From assembly GCA_977006965.1 (NCBI GenBank), contig OZ345360.1:1736001-1800000 (forward strand): DNA of 64,000 nt. Direction: 5' to 3'. The translations under genes and the position numbers were made by a program. The stretch comes from Phymatolithon calcareum. Lineage: Eukaryota; Rhodophyta; Florideophyceae; Hapalidiales. The notes under the pieces were generated by a model. The model made no database searches and was not told where the DNA came from. It worked only from the letters and a program-made list of their open reading frames with translations. This document shows positions 10,674 through 22,400 of this stretch, piece after piece. How positions within the stretch are numbered: the first letter of the stretch is position 1; every line of letters starts with the position of its first letter.

Positions 10674-11377
10674 GCTTGGGGGCTGCGTCCGGAATGAGTG
10701 AAAGATAGTTTCAAGGGAAATTGCGTTGCCGCGCCGACGTCGTCTCGAGCATCTGGGGATCAACACAATTGTCTACTTTTTCAATTGAACTGCAATTTTT
10801 CCTCTTATTTTAAAATAACCAAAATATATGTTTCTCGATAGATTATGATTGCATTTATGATAGACATTTCCTTGTTCATGATCTGAGAATTCCAAAAAAG
10901 AGGAATGGGAGATATGATTATCAAATACTGCCTCGCATCCGTCAAACTTTTTGCCTAGTTGCTGCAAGCATCAGCACATGACTTGCTCGGTTTCCCCGCG
11001 CTTGCACTTCAAGACCTCTTGAATGCGGCCAGTCATGTCTCAACACTTTATTTCTCTGCCTGCTACATAAAAAACGAAGGAATTACCATTGCATTGTTCC
11101 TCGTCAAGTGTCTAATGGAATGTTCTCCACACAGGTAGATGTCTTTCCCCGGGCAGCATGAGGGGACTAACGAGAGATTGATAGAGATTTACAATTTATT
11201 TCTTGCTATATGAATACTCTGTGCAGCGCAGCTTGCAATATTTGTGTCAAGTTGTCGAGCAACTACCTGTTCTGGACGTCTTCTTACATAGCTGCCAAGG
11301 CAGATGTCTTCCCAACAAGAGTCTCAAGAAGAGCGAGCACCCACGAGCGCGTTGCACCCGCAGGCGCTCGCCGCTGC
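10674..11377. other. Intergenic; nothing recognised
   Basis: This A/T-rich spacer lies between the GRWD1 start and the 3' end of the PHD-finger gene, both on the minus strand. No convincing gene is visible. Confidence 0.5.
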
Positions 11378-14300
11378 TCAGCTATACGGTCTCCTTCTTG
11401 CACCGTTATTGTTGTTTTTGCTGTTTTTGTCCTGCGCAGCAGACGGCATATGTTTCGGGGGTCCGTTTGGAATTTTTTGCGCCCACCCATTCTGTTGCCG
11501 ATAATTTCTCCAGGGGGTGGTTGACGCTTTCTCATCGATGCTCAAATGAGGAGATTTCCCGTTCGCAAGAGGTAGCTTATTCCCAACATTTCGCATAGCG
11601 GAGCGGTCATAGCTCGGATTGTTATTCAATCGCGCACTTGACGGCGGGGATGGTGTGAGAGACGAACCACCCGGTCCATGTACACGTTTGGCAGATCCAA
11701 TTTTATCCACCGATCTCCAGGAATTTGAAATGCCCTTTCCAGGGTACTTGGATGTTGGAGGCATTACCTTCGATCTCGGTGACGGGTTCGGAGTTCGCTT
11801 CTGCGACATCGACGAGGACAGACTCGGATGCCTCGACGATGCCGGCGAAGCTTGGTCCTTCGACGATGAGCTTTGATGTAGAAATCCTTGTAACCGCAGA
11901 TGGAGGATATCACTGGCCGTTGTTTCCTCAGTGACAGGGATGTCAATAGATAAATTCAAGTTTCGTCCATTGGGGGCCGATCTTCGCACAGGAGAGAGTT
12001 TGCGACCATGCGGTAAAACACCGTTCGCTTTCCCAGCTACAGACGTACTTGGCCGCGGAACTGAACGTAGAACCGGCGGAGTCCGTGTGCTCCGAGGAAT
12101 AGGAGAGACAAAACCACTTTCTGCCACTGGCTGCCCAGGGTTCGTGGAGCGAGCATCTATGTCCCTCGCAATAACAGCACTGCGCAATGCCGGCGGAGGA
12201 GTCTTGGTATTCCGAGGGACTGAGCTAACGACTTCATTCTTCAATGTATGCCGCCTGTGATCCTCAGCAGATGACATTGCGTCCTTCGACAAAACTGCAC
12301 TGCGCAGCGGAGGCGGAGTTCGCGTGTTTCGCGCAGAATTGCCCTTTGCGCTCTTGGCAAGAGAATCCGCATTGTTCGCGGCGCGAGTGCCACTGTCCCT
12401 TGCAAACGCTGCACCTGGAAGTGAAGGAGGAGAGCCTCTCCCACTTCGAGCAAATGCCGTAGTGGGAACTGGAGGCGGAGAAATTCGCGACTTACGAGCT
12501 ACAGAACCCGAAACGAACGCAGGACTGGGCACGACGGGTGGAGACGTTCGAGCTTTCCGGGTAGCCGCCCCAGAAACAGAGGCAGGAGTCCGCACTTGAG
12601 ACAACTTTCGCGCGAAAGCAGTACTTGGAATTGGGGGCGGCGGCGATCGTGCGCTTCCCGCAGCGGTGCCGCTTTTCGGGGGAAGTTCCCCGGTTGGCTT
12701 TCCCGAAGGCAGTTGAAAAGTTGTATCCTTCTTTTCCGCGGCCGCATGCTCTGATTTGACAACAGGAGAGAGGGTCTTCAAGGGAGATGGAGACACAGGC
12801 GGAGTTCTTCGTTCCACTGGAGACGCCTCCGTCTTCGAATGGACTGTAGCAATCTCGCCCCCGACATTCTCAAGAGGAGCTGCGTACGTCCGCTGCTTCA
12901 CTCGCTGCAATATTCGCTTTTTGATTGCCCCATCTCTTGGCTTGAGAAGTGTCTTTGCACCAGGCCCACTTTTCTTTCTCGAACCGCTGTCCTGGCGCTG
13001 TGTTGGACTTGGGGCGCTTCGGAAAGGCACTGATCGTAACCCGAAAAGACGGGGACTGCTTGACGCCGATCGGGACTTCTTCTCCACACGTTGCATAGGA
13101 GTTGAAATGCTAGAGGAAGGCACATCCTTAATGGCTGTGGATGATTGATTACTCAATACACGCATACGATCTCGCTTTTTAACGCTGAAGTCCATGCGAA
13201 TGTAGGGTTCGACGACAACTTCAGGAACCGCAAGTTCATGAGGAGCGACCACTTCTGCTGCAAGGAAATGTTCCAGTCCCTTTCCACCATCAGGAAGCTC
13301 TTCCCGCTTGCTTACGACAACCATGCTGACGCCAACCATCTCCTTTTTCGGATGCGTGGGAGCAGCCAGAGTAGGAAGGGAGATTTCAGGCATTTCTAGC
13401 TTGTCCTCCTCCCCAATTACAACGGCGTACCGCAACACTCGTTTCCGGAAAGGGTAGCGCACGGGCCGCGGCGATATTGAGAGTTCTGGGCGTTTGGGTC
13501 CGCCTTCTAACAACCAACGCTTCTTGTTTAGGCGTTTGCTCGACCCTAAATCTCGCGAGCGCACTTCTTCCAGCTCCGCATCTTTGGCTGCATTATCAAA
13601 AGCAGAGAGCCGAGACCGAGGAACCAAACTGCTTCCAAGCACAGACGGTCCAGGCAGCTCAAACCTGAATCTGAGATTAGGATCAATTTCATTCTTTGGC
13701 TCATCTGACTCGGACTTTCCGCTCTTCCGCTGTCGTACAGAAACAGATGATAGCACCTGGCGCTCCTTTCGTCTCGATAGAATTCCATTTCGCCGACTTG
13801 CGTCGCCGCCTCCAGTGGGTACTGGCGATGGTCTTTGGTCCCGTCTACGCGATTCCTTGCGATCCTTAGACGAGCGTTCCCGCTTGGCCGTTGTCAGACT
13901 GGGAATTGAGGGATGCGACGGATCCTGCTTCGGGGATGGAAGACAATGAAAGGGCTTCTCTTCGTGTGACTTTTGCTTTTCCACGCCAGGAGAGATGGAC
14001 GATCGAAGTCTCGAAGATTCCACGGAAGGAGATAATCTCAGATTACGAGTTGGGCTTTTCGGTGAGAAGCTTGGACGAGAGCCGCCGTTCACACCATTCG
14101 GCTTGGGACTGGAAAGGGCTGAGACTCTAGGCGAGCCGCTTGCTTCTCCTATTCTTGGCCGCTTCTTCTCACGTTGCTCTATGCGTGCAAAAAGGCCCAT
14201 CAGTTGCTTCACCTTTCGCTCTTCACGGGACATGCGCGGGGTTTCTCCATTAGTCATTTCTTTACCAGGAGATGTGGGGGCGTTCGCCTTCGTGCGCTCA

Positions 14301-16726
14301 AATTCATCAAACGACTTGTCCGGCGACACTGGACTTGGGCGACTTCGCTTGTGACCGGAGGAGCGCGATTGTGACGGTAGACCACTGGGAGTGGATGGCG
14401 CAGGAGAAGGCACTGATGCAGCTCCCACATGATGCTGACGCTTTCTGTTCGCTCTTTCCATAACAGACAATTCCACAGAGTCCGTATTATTTCCTTTCGC
14501 CATTTTGCTCCTTCTAATTGCACTTTCAAATCGATCTTGAACGTCCGATCGCGGAATTTCAGTGAGTACAACAAGTCCCTCAAGCACACTTTGACGGTCT
14601 TTTCCGAACTGTGTTCGATAGAGGGTTGCATATCTTAAAAAAACTTCCGGAAGGCAAAGCGGACGAGTTCCGTTTTGCTTCGCTTTCAAGTCTGCACTGA
14701 ACAGCTTCCGAAGCTCTAGAGGTTTGACTGATAGCAAAATAGGTTCGCATTGCTCATCCTTGTCCTTCGCCATTTGACGCTCCTTAAACTTTGGATGTGC
14801 AACACAATTAGGACGCATTTCCTCAGGTCTGCAGATGTTGCAATAATACATGCGAGGAACATCACTCTTCCGACGAAAGCCCATGCAGATGCGGTGTTGC
14901 CATGTGTTACATTGATCGCAGGCAATCATGGTACCAGAGTCTGCTGCTGAACCACACGGGCATCGGGTGATTTCTGAATCGGTGCTACTGTCGCTTTCAG
15001 AACCATCATCGGTATAGTTCCGCACAGGAGTGTTGTCCTCATCGCTGGAGCTGGAGTCACTCTTGCGCTGAAAAGACATGCCGGATTTCTTGGTGCCTGG
15101 ACGCCATGACGAATCATAATCATCCTCTGAACGCTGCGCCCTGTGAGATTCACGCTTAGAGGAAGAGCTCTTCACAGATTCTTTCTCAGCGATACGCACA
15201 TCCCATTCTCCCACGGGAGAGTCCCTCGAAGTGTTAAAGCGCATCTTGTTCTTGAAATCGTCGTCGGCGCTTGGCGACACCAGGCTATTACTCAGAGTTT
15301 GGGACCGCCCACCTGAATTGAAAGAGTTCTTCCTTTCTCCATGTTTCTTTCGTCGAAAGGGAGAGGTTTGACCAACTTTTGTGCGAGCGACTTCCGTTCC
15401 GGTACCAAATATTTGATGAGCTAATGCAGAGGCAGTTTTCTCCGTCGAGTGAGGGCTTATTATTCGCACTTCTTCAGCCGGAAGCGCCTCCACAGACGCA
15501 GCTGCAGTCGCCAACGTGTCAGTAGGATTCATCAAATCAACTAGGCCCCTGCCCGACGCCGGCCCAGCAAAGACAGATTTGCGAGCAGGTTTGGGCTTTG
15601 ATGGTTCACCGACATTCGACGGTACTGAAAGACTCGAAAGCTGCGAAGCTTCACATTCACGGCGAGCAACTGAAAGAAGCGCAGAGGCCAGATCGCTTGA
15701 TCGAGGCGCCGCGCTCTCCTCAGGTAATTCCTTCCTCGGGGCATGCAGAATTGGCGCAAGTGAGTGGCTTATGCCTTGAGGCCTGGGGAGAGATTCGCTT
15801 CGTTGGTCAAGGTTCGGCGACAAAGTAGATCGCAAAACAGAAGCAGGTTCCGAACCAAGAACGCCAACATATTGCGGTACATGCAACGGTGCACGTTGCG
15901 GGTGAAGCTGCGGTAGCTGCGGTGCATGATGTTGATAGTGCGAGGTGCTGCTTGTCCCGTAATAGTAAGACGCAACATCAGACTGAATCGCAGGACCGTG
16001 TGCTGACGGGAACGAGTAAACGAGTGGAGCCGGTGGTGGCCATTCTTGTCGCACAGGGGGCGCTGGGAACTGCGGAAGAAGCGCATGAAGAGATGGGCCT
16101 GCCCAGGAATGCGCCGGCGGAAGTTCAGGTTGACGTTGTGGAGCAGGTAACGACAGCGAAGCAGGTGGCAACGACGGAACACCATGCAAGTGAAGAGGGT
16201 GATGAAGTCGAGGCAAAGCTGGGACGGAACTCAGAAGCGAAGGAGTCCCGGAGGGCGCCCACTCTGATATGCTTGCAAGGCGTGGAATGGAAATCGGCGG
16301 GTTGGACGAGACGTTCGGTTCCGACGACGACGCGTGCACAGGGTCTTTTCCATCCACCCTTTCAGCGGAGGACACAGACGGCAGTCGCGGGGTGGGTGGA
16401 TTGGCATTTGCATGCGACGGCAATTCTTCCTGTCCGCTGTTACCCGACAGGGCCGCGAGTTGCGTTTCGCTGCGCTGATGGTGCAGGTGACGATGAGAGT
16501 CGAGCGACGGTGCGGCGGAGCGTTCGGCATACAAAAGGTGCTGAGAACCGTTAGACGAAGGCGTGCGGGCAAGAGGATAGCGAGCATTTTCTTCGGGGAT
16601 GTGACGGTGGTGCAGTGGTTCGGATATGTTCGCGAGGCTGGGGAGGCGTACGTTGTTCCCCGCCGCGAGGCCGAGAAGAGCCTGAGCTCCAAGGCCAGCG
16701 TCGGCAGCGGGGTCGGCTTCATCCAT
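11378..16726 (-). CDS. Giant disordered PHD-finger protein, SET3/MLL5-type PHD
   Basis: This single-exon gene encodes 1782 residues. The one clear domain is a PHD finger at about residues 585-635. It has the full Cys4-His-Cys3 pattern, starting CPCGSAADSG, then CDQCNTWQH and ending YYCNICRPEE. The spacing and the WQH core are like the PHD fingers of SET3/MLL5/UpSET proteins, which read methylated histone H3 Lys4. A short conserved-looking helical stretch follows the PHD (LSVKPLELRKLF, LPEVFLRYATLYRTQFG). There is no SET domain. The N-terminal 500 residues are His/Pro/Ser-rich. The C-terminal half is Ser/Pro/Arg-rich, with repeated units of the type (S/T)PPP-x-P-x-x-AFAR and R(T/S)PPP-x-LRS at about residues 1430-1610. 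It is probably a nuclear chromatin reader or scaffold. It is head-to-head with RPS8. Confidence 0.8.
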   Translation of the reverse strand: MDEADPAADAGLGAQALLGLAAGNNVRLPSLANISEPLHHRHIPEENARYPLARTPSSNGSQHLLYAERSAAPSLDSHRHLHHQRSETQLAALSGNSGQEELPSHANANPPTPRLPSVSSAERVDGKDPVHASSSEPNVSSNPPISIPRLASISEWAPSGTPSLLSSVPALPRLHHPLHLHGVPSLPPASLSLPAPQRQPELPPAHSWAGPSLHALLPQFPAPPVRQEWPPPAPLVYSFPSAHGPAIQSDVASYYYGTSSTSHYQHHAPQLPQLHPQRAPLHVPQYVGVLGSEPASVLRSTLSPNLDQRSESLPRPQGISHSLAPILHAPRKELPEESAAPRSSDLASALLSVARRECEASQLSSLSVPSNVGEPSKPKPARKSVFAGPASGRGLVDLMNPTDTLATAAASVEALPAEEVRIISPHSTEKTASALAHQIFGTGTEVARTKVGQTSPFRRKKHGERKNSFNSGGRSQTLSNSLVSPSADDDFKNKMRFNTSRDSPVGEWDVRIAEKESVKSSSSKRESHRAQRSEDDYDSSWRPGTKKSGMSFQRKSDSSSSDEDNTPVRNYTDDGSESDSSTDSEITRCPCGSAADSGTMIACDQCNTWQHRICMGFRRKSDVPRMYYCNICRPEEMRPNCVAHPKFKERQMAKDKDEQCEPILLSVKPLELRKLFSADLKAKQNGTRPLCLPEVFLRYATLYRTQFGKDRQSVLEGLVVLTEIPRSDVQDRFESAIRRSKMAKGNNTDSVELSVMERANRKRQHHVGAASVPSPAPSTPSGLPSQSRSSGHKRSRPSPVSPDKSFDEFERTKANAPTSPGKEMTNGETPRMSREERKVKQLMGLFARIEQREKKRPRIGEASGSPRVSALSSPKPNGVNGGSRPSFSPKSPTRNLRLSPSVESSRLRSSISPGVEKQKSHEEKPFHCLPSPKQDPSHPSIPSLTTAKRERSSKDRKESRRRDQRPSPVPTGGGDASRRNGILSRRKERQVLSSVSVRQRKSGKSESDEPKNEIDPNLRFRFELPGPSVLGSSLVPRSRLSAFDNAAKDAELEEVRSRDLGSSKRLNKKRWLLEGGPKRPELSISPRPVRYPFRKRVLRYAVVIGEEDKLEMPEISLPTLAAPTHPKKEMVGVSMVVVSKREELPDGGKGLEHFLAAEVVAPHELAVPEVVVEPYIRMDFSVKKRDRMRVLSNQSSTAIKDVPSSSISTPMQRVEKKSRSASSSPRLFGLRSVPFRSAPSPTQRQDSGSRKKSGPGAKTLLKPRDGAIKKRILQRVKQRTYAAPLENVGGEIATVHSKTEASPVERRTPPVSPSPLKTLSPVVKSEHAAAEKKDTTFQLPSGKPTGELPPKSGTAAGSARSPPPPIPSTAFARKLSQVRTPASVSGAATRKARTSPPVVPSPAFVSGSVARKSRISPPPVPTTAFARSGRGSPPSLPGAAFARDSGTRAANNADSLAKSAKGNSARNTRTPPPLRSAVLSKDAMSSAEDHRRHTLKNEVVSSVPRNTKTPPPALRSAVIARDIDARSTNPGQPVAESGFVSPIPRSTRTPPVLRSVPRPSTSVAGKANGVLPHGRKLSPVRRSAPNGRNLNLSIDIPVTEETTASDILHLRLQGFLHQSSSSKDQASPASSRHPSLSSSMSQKRTPNPSPRSKVMPPTSKYPGKGISNSWRSVDKIGSAKRVHGPGGSSLTPSPPSSARLNNNPSYDRSAMRNVGNKLPLANGKSPHLSIDEKASTTPWRNYRQQNGWAQKIPNGPPKHMPSAAQDKNSKNNNNGARRRPYS

Positions 16727-17860
16727 GCGGTTAGAAACGCATGCGAGGAGCGCGACTCGATGTTCGGAAAGGTCGGCGGCAGTTGGAGGCCGTGTTGTGG
16801 TGCCTGGCCCTCTGGTTTTGCGTGTGCCTGCGCTCCGTCCAGCGCTCGGGGTTGGGATAGAAATGAATATGCGAAAACCGCCCTGGTGCTCGGAATATCA
16901 CCCCTATCGGACCTGCAACCAAAGCTTATCTCACTGGGCCCCAAAGGGCCTTGTTATGATAGCAAGCAGACAGGGATTATGATTGCGAGTGCGGCATTTC
17001 GTTGTGGCATGCCGCAATGCGCCCCTGCGCTGCGCGTCGACGTTGACGCTCGAGGCAGAGGAGAGATTGTGTACTTCAGGCGGTCACTCTTCAGTCTTCT
17101 AGCTCGATTTTGAAAGTTCCCATATTTGCTGAGCATACTAAAAGAATCCCCTCCGCTTCTGCGCTCTGAGCAGGTCGTGCAATGTCAAAAAAGGTACAAA
17201 AAGATGTCAAACAAGGAATCAAAAAGTGCGCCAAATGTCAGCCGGTCGTCAGCATGTGCCAACAAAAAGAGTCACTGAAGAAACATATCGAACGAATACA
17301 ACTCCAGCTGCAAAGACCAGCCTCGTCGAGGGAGAGCATAGTTTAGCCAGGCCCCATTCTCCTCCCGTAATCGTCACGGCGAATGGAGAAGACATATTGT
17401 CGATATGCGGGATGGACGAGCAAAATCAGGCAGTGTTGTGTCGATGGCCGCCTCCAGCAGTAGCGTTGTCAGATACCCATCCGGTCCTTCTGGGGCGCAA
17501 CCTCCTGCTGCAAGTGCCCCGATTGGGGACATTGGGCCTTGTAAGCCTGCTCGCAAACTTTGCAAATTTCCGCGGAAATTCCGAAACTTTGCGCGCCCTT
17601 TCCGTGACACAAACGCAGTTCCTGCTTGTAGCACGCCCCGGCACTATCATACTCCATCGAGATCGAAACCCTAAATCTTGTGCCGTGTTAGTCATACTTC
17701 CCCGTTCGACGGCGAGGATCTTAGCATACCTCTCATCTTGCCGCCGGCCATTGCCGCGGCACGGCACAGGCCCTCCGGGATACTGCAGTAGTAATTGCCG
17801 ATCGGGCAACGACTTTCGAACGCCAGTGCCAGCTTCTCCGGCAGAGTCTGCAGTGACAAT
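16727..17860. other. Divergent promoter region between the PHD gene and RPS8
   Basis: About 1.1 kb separates two outward-facing genes. Frames on both strands here lack family motifs, so I do not call them. A 16-bp perfect palindrome at 17565-17580 is the most promising regulatory element. Confidence 0.5.
17565..17580. promoter_or_regulatory. 16-bp perfect palindrome, E2F-like core
   Basis: AATTTCCGCGGAAATT is a perfect palindrome 281 bases before the RPS8 ATG. Its TTTCCGCG half resembles E2F-type sites (TTTSSCGC). That it acts as a promoter element for RPS8 or the PHD gene is inference. Confidence 0.35.
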
Positions 17861-18653
17861 ATGGGTACGTTAACGACACTGGAATTCGTTTCTAGTCCTT
17901 CTCTGGCGAAACAAAACTTTCGCCGCAAAGTACAATCAAACGTGCGGAATCTGACCAAAAGCGTTGCAATTGCCGTATCTCCTCTGGCGCTACGAACCGC
18001 GAATCTCCGGCAATTTCCCCATTCCGTCTTCTCCAAATGCAGGTATCTCGCGCGGCAATCGCCATAAGCGGCGTCTTACTGGTGGTAAGAAGCCCTTCAC
18101 GCGCAAGAAGCGCAAGTTCGAACTCGGGCGCCAGCCGTCCATGACCAAGATCGGCTCCAAGCTAATTCGCGAAGTTAGGGTGCGAGGTGGTAACATCAAG
18201 ATGCGCGCATTGCGACTAGAAACTGGTAGCTTTTCCTGGTCTTCCGAGGCTCACGCCGCCAAGACCCGTATCCTGGGTGTGGTGTACAACGCGTCGAACA
18301 ACGAGCTTGTGCGTACCAATACTCTGGTCAAAGGATGCATTGTCCAGGTCGATGCGACACCTTTCAAGCAGTACTACATGAAACAGTACGGTATGGATAT
18401 CGGTAAGAAGAAGGCTTCTGAGGAGGCTGCTGCTCCGGTGTCTGCCAAAGTGATCGCGAAGCGCGAAAAGAGGGCGGAGGGTCGTCTTCCCTTGGATACC
18501 GGAATTGCCGATCTCTTCCAATCTGGTCGACTGCTTGCCGCTGTCTCTTCTCGCCCTGGCCAATGCGGACGTTGTGATGGCTACTTGCTTGAAGGCAAAG
18601 AGCTGGAGTTTTACAGCAAGGCAATGCAGAAGAAGAAGAAGGCCGGGAAATAA
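17861..18653 (+). CDS. RPS8: 40S ribosomal protein S8 (eS8), two exons
   Basis: This is eukaryotic ribosomal protein eS8 of the small subunit, 204 residues. Exon 1 is only four bases (ATGG, 17861-17864); exon 2 is 18043-18653. Splicing gives M-G-I-S-R, the invariant start of the family. The sequence then runs on as [47 protein letters not shown] and [19 protein letters not shown], with a C-terminal [23 protein letters not shown] block, all typical of eS8. The tail is Lys-rich. Length matches the family. An intron right after the start codon is common in ribosomal protein genes and may take part in expression control. The gene is head-to-head with the PHD-finger gene. Confidence 0.95.
17865..18042 (+). 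other. Spliceosomal intron of RPS8 (178 bp)
   Basis: The donor is GTACGT at 17865 and the acceptor is AATGCAG ending at 18042. A likely branch site is CTGACC. It splits the second codon (ATG G|GT). Confidence 0.9.
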
Positions 18654-19468
18654 ACCTGCTGTCTATTTCATTCTCATTGTTTGAGATGGATTTGTAGAAT
18701 GTCGCTGCGTCATTGCCATCCTGTATTTGCAATCCTCCCTTTGCGCTAGTGTTAGCGCTAACTTATCTGGCACAGGAATGAATCTCAACGGCAACATAGC
18801 GACCCAAAATGGCGGTACTCGAATTTTTGCAATTGTAGAAACTGAGTTCGAATAGGATCTCCTTCCGCCTGGTGCAGAGCTGCTGCCAATAGTGAGAACC
18901 ATGTGTCTAGTGTACTGTAGCCATATCCATAGCTTGTTTCGCAATTCCTGGATGACGTTTCGCGCCGTAAAAAATAACTGTTTCTACCTCAGGTAGTCGT
19001 TTTAGAAGGTCTGCGCAACGCAACACAATAGCCCATTCCGGGACTAGCTGGTACCGAAGGCAACTGCAACATGGGGCTTACGGCTTATGTTCTGCAGAGT
19101 CCAAATCAAGAAAACATTTAGTGTTCGCGTGGAGCAGCCGCTGAGTAGAGCAGGGGATGATTAATACTGTACACTTATGTGTGTTTGTCACCCTTGCAAG
19201 TCCAGAAGGAAGCCGGACAAGGGCAAGCTATTGTACTGTAATTGGTATGGCATTGAAAAATTGCTTTCGTAATTGCCTAATTCTCATCTTGACATTCCAG
19301 CACAAGTTTCGTATGATAACGAGGCTCCATTCCAGCACTGAACCGATTTCGCCTCAATTTTTAACTTCTTGACGGTGGGCAATTCCTAAGTGCTCGCGAG
19401 AAGCTGAAAAGCTTCACTTCAACAAAGCTTGAAAGCTTGCATTTCGCCGGCTTTTGAATAGTGGCACT
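18654..19468. other. Intergenic; nothing recognised
   Basis: This region lies between RPS8 and RPN2, both on the plus strand, and should hold the RPS8 3' end and the RPN2 promoter. The palindrome GTTAGCGCTAAC lies near 18751. No coding frame is convincing. Confidence 0.5.
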
Positions 19469-22400
19469 ATGAGCGTCGTCTTGGCGAACGTCGTGCCTAG
19501 CTCGGCGGCACCTGCCCTTTCTCTTCTCGATGAGACTGAACCTGTTCTTCGCGCGTATGCGTTGCGCTCTCTCGATGCTCTAGCGGATTCATTTTGGCCT
19601 GAAATTTCAGGTGCTGTCGACAAAATCCAAGAGCTTTCAGAAGATGAAGCTTTCCCAGAGCGTAGTCTTGCTGCAATTGTCGCGGCTAAGGTTAATTTTC
19701 ATTTGGGATCGCTTGATGATGCACTACATTATGCGCTTGCCGCTGGCAAGCTTTTTAATGTCGATGAGCAAACTCAATTTGCCGTCACTCTTCGCGCTCT
19801 ATGCATAGATGAGTACATATCAATGAAGGTGTGCCAAAGTGAGCAAGCTCCAGGTGCCCCAGGAGGAAGCTCGCAGCACGCTTTCGCGAAGGAACTTGAA
19901 GCTGTCGTTGAGCGCGTTCTCGATGGGTGCCTCATCAATGGTGAGATCAAGGAAGCAATCGGCGTAGCCCTTGAATCCCGTCGATTGGATAAGGTTCAAG
20001 AGGCGATTATTGAAGGATGCAAAACTGATGAAGCTCGCAAAGAGGCATTGACGTATTGCTTTGATTGTGCGCAGACGTTGGTGGCTTCTAGGGGATATAG
20101 GACCCAAGTACTGAGCCTTATAGCTGACATACACGTCAAGCATTTTTCATCCGAATCTCGGGATCATATTGCCGTCGCCAACTGCATGGCTTTCGTCGGA
20201 GATGCAAAGGGCGCAGCGGAAGTTCTTATGACTCTTGTGAAGGAGGCTAGTTCAGCTGCCACTTCAGTAAAGAAGGATGAACTTGAGCTAACCGCACTGC
20301 AGATTGCATTCGATATCGTCGATAATGATGCGCCGTTCTTCGCCTCGCAAATTTGTGCGCTCCTGCCCGATCCAAGACCCACTGCAGTTCTCGAGTCTCC
20401 CGCGGTACCACCGGCAAGTGAGGCCTCTGGAGCTAATGCAGAGCCGACCCCAATGGATAGTGAGTCTGCAAACCCAGCAGCAGCAGCTGTTCCAGAGCCT
20501 GTAACGCCGCGCTCTCGTGTCTCTACCGTGGAGCATTCTGCGGAGGATCTCTTCATTATCAAACTGCGTGAAGTCCTCAGTGGAGCGATAACCGCGGCCC
20601 TCTCTTTGGACTTTTTATGCAGTCATAATCGCTCTGATGCTCCTACGCTCAAAAAAATTAAGCAAGGACTGGATGGGCGGAGCAGCGTATGCCATTCTGC
20701 ATTAGTATTTGCCAATGCTATCGCGCATTGTGGTACTGCCATTGACGCATTTCTTCGTGACAATTTGGACTGGTTTGCTCGCGCAACCTCGTGGGCAAAG
20801 TTCTCCGCATCGTCGTGCCTCGGGGTTATTCATGCCAGACACACTTCATCTGCCCTTAATTTGCTGTCTCCGTATCTTCCATCTTCTACAGGTCTTCGAA
20901 GCTCATCTGCTGCGTCGTCGTACAGTGAAGGAGGCGCATTGTATGCTCTTGGACTCATTTCAGCGACTGGAGGACGCGATGTCCTTCTTCCTCCTGGACC
21001 AGGTGGCTCCCAGTCTACCACCGCTAAAGCGTATCTGCTGCAGGCCTTGCGGAACAACGGTGCAAGCGAAGTCGTTAAGCATGGTGCAAGCTTGGGACTT
21101 GGATTGTCAGCAATGGCGTCCTGGGACGGCATTGGAAATGAGAATGAATACTTTGAGGAGCTAAAGTCCCTTCTGTTCTCAGATTCTGCCATTGCAAGTG
21201 AAGCTGCAGCACTGGGCATGGGACTTATTGCATTGGGTTCGGGATCAGAAAGCGTGTGCGACGAAATGCTTGCCTTCACACGCGAGACCCAGAAGGAGAA
21301 AATTGTTCGCGGTCTGGGCATGGGCATTGCTCTGATCTGCTATGGTCGAGAGGATGACGCTGACCCAATCATTGAAAAACTGAACTCGGACAAGGATCCT
21401 ATACTTCGTTATGGCGCTATGTATGCTGTTGCTTTGGCGTACTGTGGAACTGCGGACAACAAAGCTATCAGGATGCTTCTTCATTCAGCCGTCGCAGATG
21501 TGAGCGATGATGTGAGACGTGCTGCGGTCATTGCGCTTGGATTTGTGCTCTTCCGCCATCCAAAGCAGCTCCCCCGCATTGTTGCATTGTTGTCGGAAAG
21601 CTGCCATGCCCATGTGCGGTACGGTGCTGCTATGGCCATTGGAATCGCCTGCATGGGCACAGGAATGCCAATGGCAGTGGATATTCTAGAAAGACTTTCT
21701 ACTGATTCCACTGATTTCGTTCGCCAAGGTGCGCTTATTGGCCTGTCCCTCGTTTTTATGCATCACACTGAAGAGCGATCCCCCAAGTCGAATGAAATCC
21801 GCAAATTGCTGGAAATCACTCGAGCCGCAAAACTGGAAGAAGTCGTTGCCCGGTTTGGTGCTGTTGTGGCTTCTGGCATTATCGATGCCGGTGGACGAAA
21901 TGGTACGATTTCGTTCATATCCGCAAATGGTCATCCAAGAATGAGCGCAATTGTTGGCATGGCGATGTTCACGCAGTTCTGGTATTGGTATCCTCTCGTC
22001 CATTTCATCGGATTGAGTATACAGCCGTCAGCTTTGATTGCCGTGAACCAAGACCTCAAGATGCCTGCAATGAAAATCGTTAGCAATACGAATCCTGGCT
22101 TATTTGATTATGTTCCAATGGGACCTGCGGAGAAGACGAAGGAAGTGGTTCGTGCTCCTGCCGCTATCCTCAGTGTAACCGCCAAGTCACGAGCAAGAGA
22201 AGCTCGTCGTGCCGCAAAGCGAAAGGCTGCGGCCGAAGCCGCCCCGCAACCCGCAGATGTTGCTGATGCCATGGCTGATGTGCAGACCAATAAGGGTGAT
22301 GTCAAGGACGAAAAGGATGCCAAGGAAGAAGAGAAGAGCAGGGCGACGTATTCTATGCATGATAACCCATGCCGAGTGCTTCCTGGACAGGAGTACGCGA

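Noticed and set aside
10674-10766. Extension of the GRWD1 frame upstream of 10673
   Set aside because: The frame is open but begins without an ATG. 10673 is the first ATG and gives a family-like N-terminus. The same reasoning moved the starts of RPN2, NOL10, the desulfhydrase, the lipase, the NUMOD3 protein and the carrier inward.
17226-17873. 215-codon plus-strand frame before RPS8
   Set aside because: It runs into the RPS8 start codon region and intron, has no motif, and is better explained as promoter and leader.
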